Position numbers and translations under genes: made by a program. The notes under the pieces were generated by a model that saw only the letters and a program-made list of their open reading frames with translations, ran no database searches and had not been told where the DNA came from. A stretch of 64,000 nucleotides of DNA from CAVPDG01 sp963702535 (GTDB lineage: Bacteria > Chloroflexota > Anaerolineae > Anaerolineales > UBA4823). Location: the NCBI GenBank assembly GCA_963702535.1, contig CAVPDG010000022.1:206683-270682 (forward strand). The letters are read 5' to 3'. Positions 18,513 to 28,253 of the stretch are shown in pieces; the stretch's first letter is position 1; every line of letters starts with the position of its first letter.

Positions 18513-19445
18513 TTACTCCTCCGCCACCTGCCGGGCTGTCTGCTTCAGGGCGGTCAGCCCGCTGATGCCCCCCAGGTTCATCGTGTCTACCGCGCTGCTG
18601 GGCACGATGACCAGGGCGCCCTTCTCTTTCAGACCCTCGAAGAGCATATTCATCGCTCGCAGGTGCAGGGCTGTGGGGTTGTTGATGTATGCCTGGGATG
18701 CCTCGGCAAAGCTGGCGGCGATCTGCTTCTCGGATTCGCCCAGGATGACGCGCGCCTGGCGCTCGCGCTCGGCTTGCGCCTGGCGGGACATGGCATCTTC
18801 CAGGTCTTGCGGGATCACCACGTCGCGGATCTCGACGGATTGCACGGTGATGCCCCATGGCGTGGTTCGCTCGTCGATGATCTTCTGCAGGTCGGCGTCC
18901 ATCTTCGCCCGCCCGACCAGGATATCCGCCAGGCTCATCTGTCCGATCACCTCGCGCAGCGCCGTCTGCGCCGCCCAGGTATTTGCCGCCCGGTAGTTTT
19001 CCACTTCCAGGGCAGCTTTCTCGGCATCCCAAACCATCCAGAACAGTACGGCGTCCACATCCACGGGGACGGTGTCCTTGGTCAGGGTTTTCTCCGCATT
19101 GAACGGCGTCACCATCACGCGGTGGTCGATCCAGTTCGCCACTGTGTCCATGACCGGCACGACCCAGAACAACCCCGGACCTTTCAGCGCGTGGAACTTG
19201 CCTAAGCGCAGCACCACGGCTTTCTCCCACTGCGCCGCGATCTTGATCGCGATCAAGAAATACGTGCCCAACAATGCCATGACGATGCCGTAGACGATGA
19301 TCCAGCCTGCTGCTATTCCCGAGCTAGCCATCCAGATCGATCCAAAGAACACGGCGATGTAGAAGATCAGGGCGATGGTGATCGCCAGTCCATTGGCGTG
19401 GGTTGCGTTGCTTTTCTTGTCTGTGGTGGTTCCTTTTTTGTTCAT
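18513..19445 (-). CDS. Slipin (SPFH/band 7 membrane protein)
   Basis: Stomatin-like protein of 310 residues: two N-terminal hydrophobic segments (residues about 20-70), then the band-7 core beginning KAVVLRLGKFHALKGPGLFW with DTVANWIDHRVMVT and the SLADILVGRAKMDADLQKII helix, and a long charged coiled region AMSRQAQAERERQARVILGE. Slipins assemble large ring-like membrane complexes and often work with NfeD-type proteases, but none is adjacent. It is the middle gene of a three-gene operon led by a GntR regulator. Confidence 0.9.
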   Translation of the reverse strand: MNKKGTTTDKKSNATHANGLAITIALIFYIAVFFGSIWMASSGIAAGWIIVYGIVMALLGTYFLIAIKIAAQWEKAVVLRLGKFHALKGPGLFWVVPVMDTVANWIDHRVMVTPFNAEKTLTKDTVPVDVDAVLFWMVWDAEKAALEVENYRAANTWAAQTALREVIGQMSLADILVGRAKMDADLQKIIDERTTPWGITVQSVEIRDVVIPQDLEDAMSRQAQAERERQARVILGESEKQIAASFAEASQAYINNPTALHLRAMNMLFEGLKEKGALVIVPSSAVDTMNLGGISGLTALKQTARQVAEE

Positions 19446-19476
19446 TCTGCCTCACTCTCAGTGAAAATACGGTTTC

Positions 19477-19893
19477 TTAATCCTCGATGTCGCGGGTAGG
19501 CGCCTCGCCGTGCTCTTTCCACTCTTGCAGGTAGCGCACGATGGTGCGGGCGATCTCGTCCGGCGTGTACGACAGCCGCGCCGCTTCTGCCAGGTAGCCG
19601 CGCGTCAGTCCTTCCAGGCTCTGCTGACGCAGGTGGCTTGCTATCTCCTCGGACGGCGCCTCCCAGATGTAAGTGCCGCGCCCTTGCTGGGTGGAGATCA
19701 GCCCGGCTTCATCCAGCAAGCGGTAGGCGCGCGCCACGGTGTTGAAGTTGACCCGCAGCTCGGTAGCCAGTTGCCGCACCGTGGGGAGCTGGTCGCCTAG
19801 CTTCAGCTCGCCGCTTGCCACCCGCTTGCGCACCTGCTCGACGATCTGCAGGTAGATCGGTTGCCTGGAGCGGAAGTCAAGCTGGATATTCAT
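19477..19893 (-). CDS. GntR regulator, YtrA type
   Basis: Short GntR-family regulator of 138 residues. The N-terminal winged helix contains PIYLQIVEQVRKRVASGEL and QLPTVRQLATELRVNFNTV followed by AYRLLDEAGLISTQQGRGTY; only a short helical tail follows, as in the YtrA subgroup, so it lacks a large ligand domain. ATG 19893 gives the canonical start MNIQLDFRSRQPIY. It leads an operon with slipin and the DUF4177 protein, and the repeats in its promoter suggest self-control. Confidence 0.86.
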   Translation of the reverse strand: MNIQLDFRSRQPIYLQIVEQVRKRVASGELKLGDQLPTVRQLATELRVNFNTVARAYRLLDEAGLISTQQGRGTYIWEAPSEEIASHLRQQSLEGLTRGYLAEAARLSYTPDEIARTIVRYLQEWKEHGEAPTRDIED

Positions 19894-19924
19894 GGTCGAG
19901 GGGGTTCCATAATGGGTCTCTCCG

Positions 19925-19993
19925 ATTGTCTCATTGTCTAATTGTAGCATTGTATAATTGACATAATTGTATATCGAAATTGGATTTTGTCAA
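19925..19993 (-). promoter_or_regulatory. Promoter with 8-bp-periodic operator array
   Basis: On the minus strand, TTGACA (19988-19993), a 16-base spacer and TACAAT (19966-19971) form a good promoter for the GntR operon. On the plus strand the hexamer ATTGTC/ATTGTA/ATTGAC starts at 19925, 19933, 19941, 19949 and 19957, an exact 8-base period, then once more at 19966, covering the start site and the -10 box. This is where a repressor would sit. Confidence 0.6.
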
Positions 19994-20208
19994 GAGGATT
20001 CCGCTTGCTGTCCCTGCGCTGCTATGCCGGTGCGTTAGATTTTTCTTAATCCTGCGGTTTTCGCAGGTGTCAAGATTGTCATGCCATGGGCGGCGTGGTA
20101 GAATGAATTAAAGGTGTAGCTTGCCGGCGTGATGAGAGAAACATTTGGAGCTCTCCGCAAGTCTCGCAACTCCCCGGCGATTACACTGTTTTACTCAGGA
20201 GGTTTGGT

Positions 20209-21096
20209 ATGGAAGGACAAATTGCTACATTTGCCGTGAAGAAGGGGCTGGCGCAGATGCTGAAAGGCGGCGTCATCATGGACGTTGTCACCCCGGAACA
20301 CGCCAAGATTGCCGAAGATGCCGGAGCATGTGCGGTGATGGCGTTGGAACGCGTTCCCGCCGATATTCGCGCCGACGGCGGCGTGGCGCGCATGAGCGAC
20401 CCGGAGCTGATCCTCCAGATCATGGATACGGTCTCCATCCCGGTCATGGCGAAGTGCCGCATTGGACATTTTGTCGAAGCGCAGATCCTGGAAGCGATCG
20501 GTGTTGATTACATTGACGAGTCCGAAGTGCTCACCCCCGCAGACGAGGCTCACCACATCAACAAGCACGCCTTCAAAGTGCCCTTCGTTTGTGGCTGCCG
20601 CAACCTGGGCGAAGCCCTGCGCCGTGTCGGCGAAGGCGCCGCCATGATCCGCACCAAGGGCGAAGCCGGCACGGGCGACGTGGTTGAAGCCGTGCGCCAC
20701 GCCCGCTCCGTCCTGGGCGAGATCCGCCGCCTGCAGAACATGCCCGATGAGGAGCTGATGGCGTTCGCTAAAGAGATCGGCGCGCCCTACGAGCTGGTGG
20801 TCGAGACCAAGAACCTGGGTCGCCTGCCGGTCGTCAACTTCGCCGCCGGGGGCGTTGCCACCCCTGCCGATGCCGCCCTGATGATGCAGCTCGGCGTGGA
20901 CGGCGTCTTTGTCGGCTCGGGTATCTTTAAATCGGGCGACCCCGCCCGGCGTGCCGCGGCGATCGTCAAAGCGGTCACGCATTACAATGATCCTTACATC
21001 CTTGCCGAAGTCAGCCGAAATCTCGGCGAGCCCATGGTTGGGCGGCAGATCTCCAGCATTCCCGAGGTCGAGCTGATTGCCGGTCGGGGCTGGTAA
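20209..21096 (+). CDS. pdxS: PLP synthase subunit PdxS
   Basis: Synthase subunit of the DXP-independent vitamin B6 pathway; it builds pyridoxal 5'-phosphate from ribose 5-phosphate, glyceraldehyde 3-phosphate and ammonia supplied by PdxT. The 295-residue TIM barrel is complete: KGGVIMDVVTPEHAKIAEDA carries the catalytic lysine pair region, with VPADIRADGGVARMSDP, IRTKGEAGTGDVVEAVRH and GVDGVFVGSGIF (phosphate site). AGGAGG stands seven bases before the ATG. pdxT follows after 90 bases. Confidence 0.97.
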   Translation: MEGQIATFAVKKGLAQMLKGGVIMDVVTPEHAKIAEDAGACAVMALERVPADIRADGGVARMSDPELILQIMDTVSIPVMAKCRIGHFVEAQILEAIGVDYIDESEVLTPADEAHHINKHAFKVPFVCGCRNLGEALRRVGEGAAMIRTKGEAGTGDVVEAVRHARSVLGEIRRLQNMPDEELMAFAKEIGAPYELVVETKNLGRLPVVNFAAGGVATPADAALMMQLGVDGVFVGSGIFKSGDPARRAAAIVKAVTHYNDPYILAEVSRNLGEPMVGRQISSIPEVELIAGRGW

Positions 21097-21186
21097 GCCA
21101 TCCGCATGAAAAACGCGGGCATCTCTCCGTGGGCGCCTGCCTGCGGAGATTTTCCCGTATCTATGGATTGAGATAGGCAAAGGCGT

Positions 21187-21774
21187 ATGAAAATCGGAGT
21201 GCTGGCTCTGCAAGGCGATTTTGCCGAGCACATCACTGTATTGAAAAATTTAGGCGTGGATGCGCTGGAGGTGCGCCTGCCGGAGCAGCTCGAAGGGCTA
21301 GATGGGTTGATCATCCCCGGCGGCGAATCGACCACCATCGGTAAGCTGGCGGTGGATTTCAAGCTATTGGAACCCCTGCGCCGCTTCGGCGAGCAAAAAG
21401 CGATCTGGGGCACCTGCGCTGGCGCCATCTTCCTCTCGAAAGACGCCCGCCGCAACCAGCCGCTCCTGGGGCTGATGGATATCACCGTGGCGCGCAACGC
21501 CTTTGGGCGGCAGGTGGATAGCTTCGAGACCGACCTGGACGTGCCCGCCCTGGCGCAGGTAGACCCGCGCCGGGAGCCTTACCATGCCGTCTTCATCCGC
21601 GCCCCGCTCATCGAGTCCGTCCAGGGCGAGGCGCGCGTGCTCTCCAGCCTGAAAGATGGGCGGATCGTCGCCGCCGAGCAAGGTCATTGGCTGGCGACTT
21701 CCTTCCACCCGGAGCTGACGGACGATGACCGCTTCCACCGCTACTTCTTGCAGTTGGCGGCAAATGGAGCTTGA
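21187..21774 (+). CDS. pdxT: PLP synthase glutaminase subunit PdxT
   Basis: Class I glutaminase of 195 residues that feeds ammonia to PdxS. Seen are the N-terminal KIGVLALQGDFAEHI, the GGESTTIGKL loop, the nucleophile in WGTCAGAIFL (about residue 79) and the histidine-glutamate pair in SFHPELTDD (about residue 173). A short imperfect hairpin (TCTCCG/CGGAGA) lies in the gap after pdxS. The order pdxS-pdxT is the common one. Confidence 0.96.
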   Translation: MKIGVLALQGDFAEHITVLKNLGVDALEVRLPEQLEGLDGLIIPGGESTTIGKLAVDFKLLEPLRRFGEQKAIWGTCAGAIFLSKDARRNQPLLGLMDITVARNAFGRQVDSFETDLDVPALAQVDPRREPYHAVFIRAPLIESVQGEARVLSSLKDGRIVAAEQGHWLATSFHPELTDDDRFHRYFLQLAANGA

Positions 21775-21836
21775 GAGGTTGGCGCTTCGATCAGGGTATT
21801 TTATTAACGGTCTGATGGGGTGAATAAGCCCGACGT

Positions 21837-22801
21837 ATGAGTATCCACCCGTTTGATTTGCGCGACTTACCGACGCTGCGCCGTTACCGCGATCAAAGTG
21901 TCTTCCTGAACAGCGCCCTGGTCTTGACGCGCGGTCCCAACCTGCTTACCCGCGCCTTGCTCTCCTCCCTGGCGCCGGGCGTGGGCATTATCACCGCCGT
22001 TAGCGTGGAGAACAACAACGTCGACCAGGTTGTCATCGGGCAGACCATGCACGCCTCGGGGGCGCAGTGCGCTCACCTCACCTTCCTCACGCCAGAAACC
22101 GCCCTGGAGCTTGCCAGCCTCTCCCCCTTGCTGGAATACATCTCCGCCCAGGCGGTTGAGCGCGGCGCTTTCCGTATCCTGGCGGAGGCGAACGAAGATT
22201 CGCTGGCGTTCGAGTCCCTGCGCCAGGCTGGCTTCGCCATTTACGCCCGCCAGCGCGTCTGGCGCCTCGCCGAGAACCTGGCGGGCGATCCCGCTCCTGC
22301 CGCCTGGCAGCCCGCTGCTGACCGAGACCTGATCTCGGTGCGCTCGCTGTACAACAACCTCGTGCCGGGACTGGTGCAACAAGCCGAGCCTTTCCCCTCC
22401 GAGCGCCTGCGCGGCATGGTTTACCGCCAGGGGGATGACCTGCTGGCGTATGTGGAGGTCAAATACGGGCGGCGCGGCGTGTGGGTGCAACCCTTCATCC
22501 ACCCGGACGCCGAGCAGGTCGCCGGTCAACTGGCAGGGCTGTTCCACAGCCTGCAGAGCCGCTTTGCTCGTCCGCTGTACGCCTGTGTGCGCTCGTACCA
22601 GTCCTGGCTGGAGCCCGCCGTTGAGCAATTGGGGGGAGCGCGGGTCCGCGCCAGGCGGTGATGGTGCGCCAGCTTGCCCAGCCGCAAAAGGCGTTGCGCG
22701 CTTTTGCCCTGCCTGTCCTGGAGGGCGGGCAGCCTGAGCCGACCGCTTCGATCAGCCGCTCCCAGAGTACGGTCGAGTTAAAGATCGTGGAGAACGATTA
22801 A
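21837..22801 (+). CDS. Uncharacterised acetyltransferase-like protein (frameshifted)
   Basis: About 321 residues after correcting the G6 run at 22631-22636 (one more G restores LGGSAGPRQAVMVRQLAQPQ and a natural stop at 22801, four bases before the next start). The chain begins MSIHPFDLRDLPTLRRYRDQ, then a hydrophobic strand-rich part, and around residues 90-125 a run like GNAT enzymes (AVERGAFRILAEANEDS, FESLRQAGFAIYARQRVW). A second half-domain repeats the theme. Acyl-CoA binding residues are not clear, so function is not assigned. Likely cotranscribed with the R3H ATPase. Confidence 0.62.
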
Positions 22802-22805
22802 CCCT

Positions 22806-24413
22806 ATGTCCCAACGACGAATAACGGATGATTTACAGGCTCTGCTGGCGGTCCTGCCGGCAGGCATCACCAAGGCGGTCCTCAGCGCCGGTGACAGCGA
22901 TAACCTGCTGGAGGTGATCCTGGACCTGGGTCGCATACCCACCGCTCGCTTTGTCGACCGTGAGGTCGTGCTGAGCGAGAAGGAAGTGGGGCGTGCCGAT
23001 ATCGACTTCGTCGTCGAGCGCATCGGCGATATCGACGCCGACAACCGCGCCGGTCTGGAGCGCACCCTGCACCGCATCGCCGCCATCCGCAACCGCCGCG
23101 GCCACATCGTGGGTCTCACCTGCCGCGTGGGGCGCGCCGTGTACGGCACCACCGATATCATCAAAGACCTGATCGAGAGCGGTAAGAGCCTCCTGCTGCT
23201 GGGGCGACCCGGCGTGGGCAAGACCACCATGCTGCGCGAAGCCGCCCGCCTGCTGGCGGAGAGCAAGCGCGTGATCATCGTCGATACCTCCAACGAGATC
23301 GGCGGCGACGGCGATGTACCCCACCCCGCCGTGGGGCGCGCCCGCCGCATGCAGGTGACCACCCCCTCCTTGCAGCACGAGGTGATGATCGAGGCGGTGG
23401 AGAACCACAACCCCGAAGCCATCGTCATCGACGAGATCGGCCGCGAGCTGGAAGCCGCCGCCGCCCGCACCATCGCCGAGCGCGGCGTGCAGCTCATCGG
23501 CACGGCGCACGGCAACACGCTCGAGAACCTGCTGCTCAACCCCACCCTGTCCGACCTGGTGGGCGGCATCGAGTCGGTCACCCTCTCCGATGAGGAAGCC
23601 CGCCGGCGCGGCACGCAGAAGACCGTCCTGGAGCGCCGCGGTCCCCCCACTTTTGACGTGCTCATCGAGATCCAGACGCGCGACCGGCTGGCGGTGCACC
23701 GCGACGTGTTAAGCGCCGTGGACGCCCTGCTGCGCGGCTACCCCCAGCCGCCCGAGATCCGCTCGCGCGACGAGGGCGGCGAGATCCGCATCGAGCACGC
23801 CCCCCAGCCGCAGAGCGTCTTCTCCATCCAGCAGAGAGCGCCTCGCCCGGCAGATAACGGCGGCTACCCGGCGCAGGAGTGCGCGTGGCGAGCCGGCGCG
23901 TGATGAGGGCGCGTGCGAGAGCTTTCGCCAGCCACGCGCCTGCCCTTGCAGACCACGCGCATTTACGCCTACGGCGTGGCGCGCAACCGCCTCAGCCAGG
24001 CTGCCCGCCGCCTGAACGTGCCCGTGGTGCTGGCGAACGACGTCGGCGAAGCGGATGTGCTCGTCACCCTGCGCTCGTATTACCGCAAGCGCCAGCGCTC
24101 CATCGTGGATGCCGAGAACCGCGGCATGCCCATCTACGTGCTGCGCGCCAACACCATCAACCAGATGCAGCAGTTCCTGGGCGACCTGTTCAACCTCTCT
24201 TCCGAACTGCCCGGCGAGGGCGCCGAAGACGACGTGCGCCAGGAAACCCTGGCAGCGATCAACGCCGTGCTCAACGGCGAGCGCTGGGTCGAGCTGCAGC
24301 CGGCAGTCTCCTCGGTGCGCCGCCTGCAGCACCAGATGGCGCGCCAGGCAAACCTGCTCTCGCATTCCTATGGCAAAGAGCCGCGCCGCCGCGTGCGCAT
24401 CTTCCGTGAGTGA
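22806..24413 (+). CDS. R3H-domain AAA ATPase, ycf45-like (interrupted)
   Basis: Single-stranded nucleic acid-binding ATPase related to plastid ycf45 and SpoIIIAA. The ATPase core has Walker A LLGRPGVGKTTMLREAARLL (about residue 133), Walker B EAIVIDEIGRELEAAAA and LIGTAHGNTLENLL. After two adjacent TGA codons (23901-23906) the same frame continues to IYAYGVARNRLSQAARRLNV and a C-terminal R3H motif (QMARQANLLSHSYGKEPRRR). Local frame comparison suggests two compensating indels in 23870-23920 rather than two genes. It overlaps tmk by four bases (GTGA). Confidence 0.82.
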
Positions 24414-25040
24414 CCCCCGTGTTCATCACGCTTGAGGGCACAGAGGGCAGCGGCAAATCCTCGCAGATCGCTCCCCTGGCGGAGTACCTGCGCCAGAAGG
24501 GCTACAATGTGCTCGCCACGCGCGAGCCGGGCGGCACGCCCATCGGCGAGCAGGTGCGGGCGATCATCTCCAACCTGGATAACACCGCCATGCACCCGCG
24601 CACCGAGATCCTGCTCTTCCAGGCTTCACGCGCCCAGCATGTGGAGCAGGTCATCCGCCCGCACCTGGCGAGAGGCGGGCTGGTGATCAGCGACCGCTAC
24701 GCCAACTCCACCCTGGCTTACCAGGGCTACGGCTACCAGACCGACCTGCAGCGCCTCACAAGCCCTGGTGGATTTCGCCACCGGCGGGCTGAAGCCTGAC
24801 CTGACCGTCTTTTTCGACCTGGATGTGGAGGAAGGCTTGCGCCGCCGCGCCAGGGGCGGCGAGTGGAACCGCCTGGACGCCCTCGACCTGGCTTTCTACC
24901 AGCGCGTGCGCCTCGGATACAGCCAGCTCATGCAAGCCGAGCCCGCCCGCTGGGTGAGCATCGATGCCTCGGGCACTCCCGAGCAGGTGCAGGCGGAGTT
25001 ACGCCGGGTGGTGGGGGCAAGGCTGAGGATTCAGAAGTAG
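24410..25040 (+). CDS. tmk: Thymidylate kinase (frameshifted)
   Basis: dTMP kinase, about 209 residues. P-loop FITLEGTEGSGKSSQI at the N-terminus, ATREPGGTPIGEQVRAII (DR/ERPGGT site) and VISDRYANSTLAYQGYG are all present. An extra A near 24758-24761 breaks the frame; removing it gives LQRLTALVDFATGGLKPDLT, the usual lid and helix. The rest (FFDLDVEEGLRRRARGGEWN) is in the downstream frame. Start is GTG 24410 overlapping the previous stop, or GTG 24419. Confidence 0.92.
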
Positions 25041-25070
25041 CGCGTTGGAAACGCACCGTATCTCTTTTGT

Positions 25071-26183
25071 TTAGATATAATCTAAATCTTGCTTCCACAC
25101 TCGTACGCCGTAACGGCTGAGATAGATCGGGATGTTTTTGAAACCGGGGTTTTCCTGCTCGATCTCGCAAATCATTGCACGTTTCTTCTGAGAAATTTCA
25201 TCACATAGAATTGTGACTGAGCCCCCTTCGCCTCCCGCACCGTTGACTTTCCAGCCCAAGGCGCCATGCGCGCGAGCGATCTCAATCACTCTGGCCGCTT
25301 CTGCGCTGATCAGGGCTGGGTGCAGCCGCCCCTGAGCATCCGTATTGTCAATCATGGCTGCACCCAGGGCTCTAAAATCACCGGCATACAGGGCATCCCT
25401 TGATCTACCAGCCGTGCCACGCAGGTCTTCTAGCTGCTTGCAGTCTGGACCTGCATGCTCTAGAGCTTTGATTACGAGCTCGTGTATTTCAGTCGAGCGA
25501 TGAGACTTCCCCATGTAGATTAAAACCAGCATTCTCTCCAGCTCCCACCAGGTGGCATTCGGGATGAGAATTGGCGATACCGAAGCATGAGGATATTCGT
25601 GCATATCGATGTAATTTATGCCACCATAAGCGGAGCAGAGTTGATCTTGAATGCCACATTGTTGGCCCAGCATTTCGGTCTCGATTCGCTGAGCAGCAGA
25701 AGCTATCTCATGGGCGGTCAGGCGCCCCGGGCTGAGACAGTCCAATGCTCCGATGAGCGCCACTGTAACTGCGGCTGAAGTGCCGGTCGAGGCGCCACCC
25801 GGCGCCTCGGAGAATATGGTCACCTCGAAAGCCAGGTTGTTGGGCACGCGCATATATTCAATCGCGGCTTCGAGCAGGGGATGTTTATCCCAATGCCTGA
25901 CAGCCGAGTTGGAGGAGGCGGGTGAGCTGGCCTGGCTTACAGGCTCGGGATTGGTTGGGCTTAGCGCATAACGCTCCCCATAATTTTCCGCATGGATGAT
26001 GACGCGATCAGGTCGTGAGCCCTCCGGAAACACCGCGATTTGCACTTCCGCGTAGGGAGATACACCGATATTGAAGACCCTCCCATAACGGGCAAACCAG
26101 GTGTCCGTCCAGCCTCCATTATCGCAGATGCGAATCGGAGCAACACTGTTGATGATGGATAGCGCCTTTCGGTTATGGTTCAT
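25071..26183 (-). CDS. GHMP-family sugar kinase
   Basis: GHMP kinase of 370 residues. The ATP loop EAPGGASTGTSAAVTVAL (about residue 130) and the C-terminal motif GWKVNGAGGEGGSVTIL are clear; the N-terminus SVAPIRICDNGGWTDTWFAR resembles the heptose 7-phosphate kinase/L-fucokinase branch rather than galactokinase, which needs GRTEYN-type residues. The gene is visibly richer in A and T than its neighbours, which may point to transfer. It is alone between tmk and an ADP-ribosylglycohydrolase. Confidence 0.83.
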   Translation of the reverse strand: MNHNRKALSIINSVAPIRICDNGGWTDTWFARYGRVFNIGVSPYAEVQIAVFPEGSRPDRVIIHAENYGERYALSPTNPEPVSQASSPASSNSAVRHWDKHPLLEAAIEYMRVPNNLAFEVTIFSEAPGGASTGTSAAVTVALIGALDCLSPGRLTAHEIASAAQRIETEMLGQQCGIQDQLCSAYGGINYIDMHEYPHASVSPILIPNATWWELERMLVLIYMGKSHRSTEIHELVIKALEHAGPDCKQLEDLRGTAGRSRDALYAGDFRALGAAMIDNTDAQGRLHPALISAEAARVIEIARAHGALGWKVNGAGGEGGSVTILCDEISQKKRAMICEIEQENPGFKNIPIYLSRYGVRVWKQDLDYI

Positions 26184-26277
26184 AGCCTCTCATGAGGGCT
26201 CAGAGAAGAATTCCACTTCTCAAGGGGCGTGCCTTTTAGGACAGCCGGTTTGTACCGGCTCGGAGCAGGCGGCGAGA

Positions 26278-27187
26278 TCAAGCAGGATTAAGCGCTTCAA
26301 GCTTTTTTGCCAGCTCTCCGATCTCCTCCCTCAGCGCCAGCTTCTCCAGCCAGCCGCGCGGGATGCCGCTCTCGCCGTAAAAAGCTCCCGCCACCTGCCC
26401 GCAGATCGCCGCCGTCGTATCGGCGTCGTCCCCCAGGTTTGCCGCCTTTAAGATCGCCCCCTCGAACGTGTCTGTCGTCCAGAAGCACCACAGCGCTGCC
26501 TCCAGCGCTTCTACCACGTAGCCTGTGCCGCGGATTTTATCTTCCGGCTTATCACGGTACTCCATGCGAGCGATGCTCTGGATTTTCTTCGCTGCCAGAC
26601 TTTCTGGGTCTGTGCTCAGCAGCGCATCCGCCTTGCCTGCGCCGCTCAGCGCCTGGTACAGGATGTCTCCCAGCAGGCGGCAGGCGTCCAGGCACTCGAG
26701 GGCGCCGTGCGTGGTGCGCGAGCTCTCGGCGGCATAATGCCAGATCTTTTCCCGGTCCGGGTAGTAAGCCAGTGCCACCGGCGCCAGGCGCATGATCGAG
26801 CCGTTGCCGGCGGAATACGGGTCCGTCGATCCGCTGAACGGCTCGCCCGTTTCCTTGTAGCGCTGCAGCGCCTGCAGGGTGGTCCCGCCGATGTCGAAGC
26901 AGCGCCCGGTGCTGCTGAAAGTGCCATTGCGGTACCAGTCCCAGTAGCGCTCCATCTGGTCGCGGGCGTCGAAGCCGCGGCGCTCGACCAGGCTGCTCGC
27001 CAGGCACAGCGCCATGGAGGTATCGTCCGTCCATTGCCCCGGCTTGAGGTGGAATGGTCCCCCGCCGAGTCATGTCGGTCAGGGGCGTGAAGGAGCCGCG
27101 CCGGGCGAACTCCACGCTCGTCCCCACCGCGTCGCCTGCGGCAAGCCCCAGCAGGCAGCCGCGCATGCGCTCGGAAAGCTCGCTCAT
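26278..27187 (-). CDS. ADP-ribosylglycohydrolase family protein (frameshifted)
   Basis: DraG/ADPRH-type hydrolase, about 302 residues, which removes ADP-ribose from proteins or small molecules. Metal-binding motifs are GLAAGDAVGTSVEF, WTDDTSMALCLASSL and the late NLGDDADTTAAICGQVAGAF. A one-base excess in the run at 27059-27063 breaks the frame; correcting it gives TRRGPFHLKPGQWTDDTSM. The start overlaps the FmdB stop by four bases (ATGA), so the two are cotranscribed. Confidence 0.88.
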
Positions 27188-27582
27188 CTAAAAATCCTCG
27201 TCTCCGCCGAAGCCGCCGCCCTCGCGTCGCTCAAGCCCGGCACGGCTGATTCGATCTCCTCCGGGCTCTGCCCCGCCTCCAGGCGGTCGATCACCTCTTC
27301 CATCTCGGGAGCGGACTCTTCGCCCATCTCCTGGCTCATCTGGCGCATCATGCGCCCCAGGGCTTTGGGGTCGTCTTCCAGCCCGTCCAATTGGCTGGGG
27401 TCCGCCAGCGATTCCAGGCGGCTCTCTTCCGACTTTGCGATGCGCACCCGCCCGATGCGCCGCTGCACGTTCGTGCTGTTGCAGTGCTTGCAATTCACGG
27501 GCTTGCTTCCGTATTCGCTGTAGCTCATGAAGACTTCGAAGCGTTTGTGACAATCCAGGCAGATATAGGGGTAAGTGGGCAT
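27184..27582 (-). CDS. FmdB-type zinc-ribbon protein
   Basis: A 132-residue protein opening with the zinc ribbon MPTYPYICLDCHKRFEVFM ... VNCKHCNSTNVQRRIG, two CxxC knuckles at residues 8-11 and about 31-34. This is the FmdB/CxxC_CxxC_SSSS family, thought to act as a small regulator or metal-site protein. The rest is acidic and helical (RMMRQMSQEMGEESAPEMEE). It is the first gene of a pair with the ADP-ribosylglycohydrolase. Confidence 0.87.
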   Translation of the reverse strand: MPTYPYICLDCHKRFEVFMSYSEYGSKPVNCKHCNSTNVQRRIGRVRIAKSEESRLESLADPSQLDGLEDDPKALGRMMRQMSQEMGEESAPEMEEVIDRLEAGQSPEEIESAVPGLSDARAAASAETRIFR

Positions 27583-27639
27583 ATCTAAATTATAATAGCT
27601 CTTCTAAGATTTGCCTCAAGCTGATTTACGAAAGGTCGT

Positions 27640-28241
27640 ATGCCAGGCACAGACTCTCCTCCCTCCTCCCCGCTGCTCATCGTCATCTCCGGTCCTTCCG
27701 CCGTGGGTAAGGACTCTGTCGTCCAGCGCCTGTTAGAGGATACGGAAGCTTTCACCTTCGTCGTGACGGTCAACACACGATCGCCGCGCCCCGGCGAGCG
27801 CCCCGGCGTGGATTACCACTTCGTCACCCGCGAGCAGTTCCTGCAGATGGTCGCCGATGGCGAGATGCTCGAATACGCCCCGGTTTATGACGACTACAAG
27901 GGCGTGCCCAGGGCAGGGGTGCGCCAGGCTTTAGCCACGGGCAAAGACGTCGTCCTGCGCCTGGATGTGCAGGGGGCTGCCACCATCCGCCGCATCTGCC
28001 CCGAGGCTTTGCTGATCTTCATCACCCCGGAGGACGAGAGCGTCCTGCTCGAGCGCATGCGCACCCGCCCGGGGGATAAGCCCGAGTTCGCAGGAATTGC
28101 GCCTTGCCACCGTCCACGCAGGAGCTGCAGCGCGTCGATGAGTTCGATTACGCCGTGACCAACCGCAGCGGGCAGCTCGAGCGCACGGTTGAGATCATCC
28201 GCGCCATCATCGCTCGCCGAGCACCAGCGTGTCCACCCTAG
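27640..28241 (+). CDS. gmk: Guanylate kinase (two frameshifts)
   Basis: GMP kinase of about 200 residues. Seen are P-loop VISGPSAVGKDSVVQRLL, the GMP-binding TRSPRPGERPGVDYHFV and LRLDVQGAATIRR. Near the C-terminus two indels (about 28090 and 28120-28125) shift the frame; joined, the protein continues ELRLATVHAELQRVDEFDYA, VTNRSGQLERTV and stops at 28241. TATAAT at 27592-27597 is a likely -10 in the divergent gap. Confidence 0.92.
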
Positions 28242-28253
28242 AAAGGTTACCTT

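Noticed and set aside
20191..21231. A 346-codon minus-strand frame
   Set aside because: Antisense to pdxS, which is complete and unmistakable.
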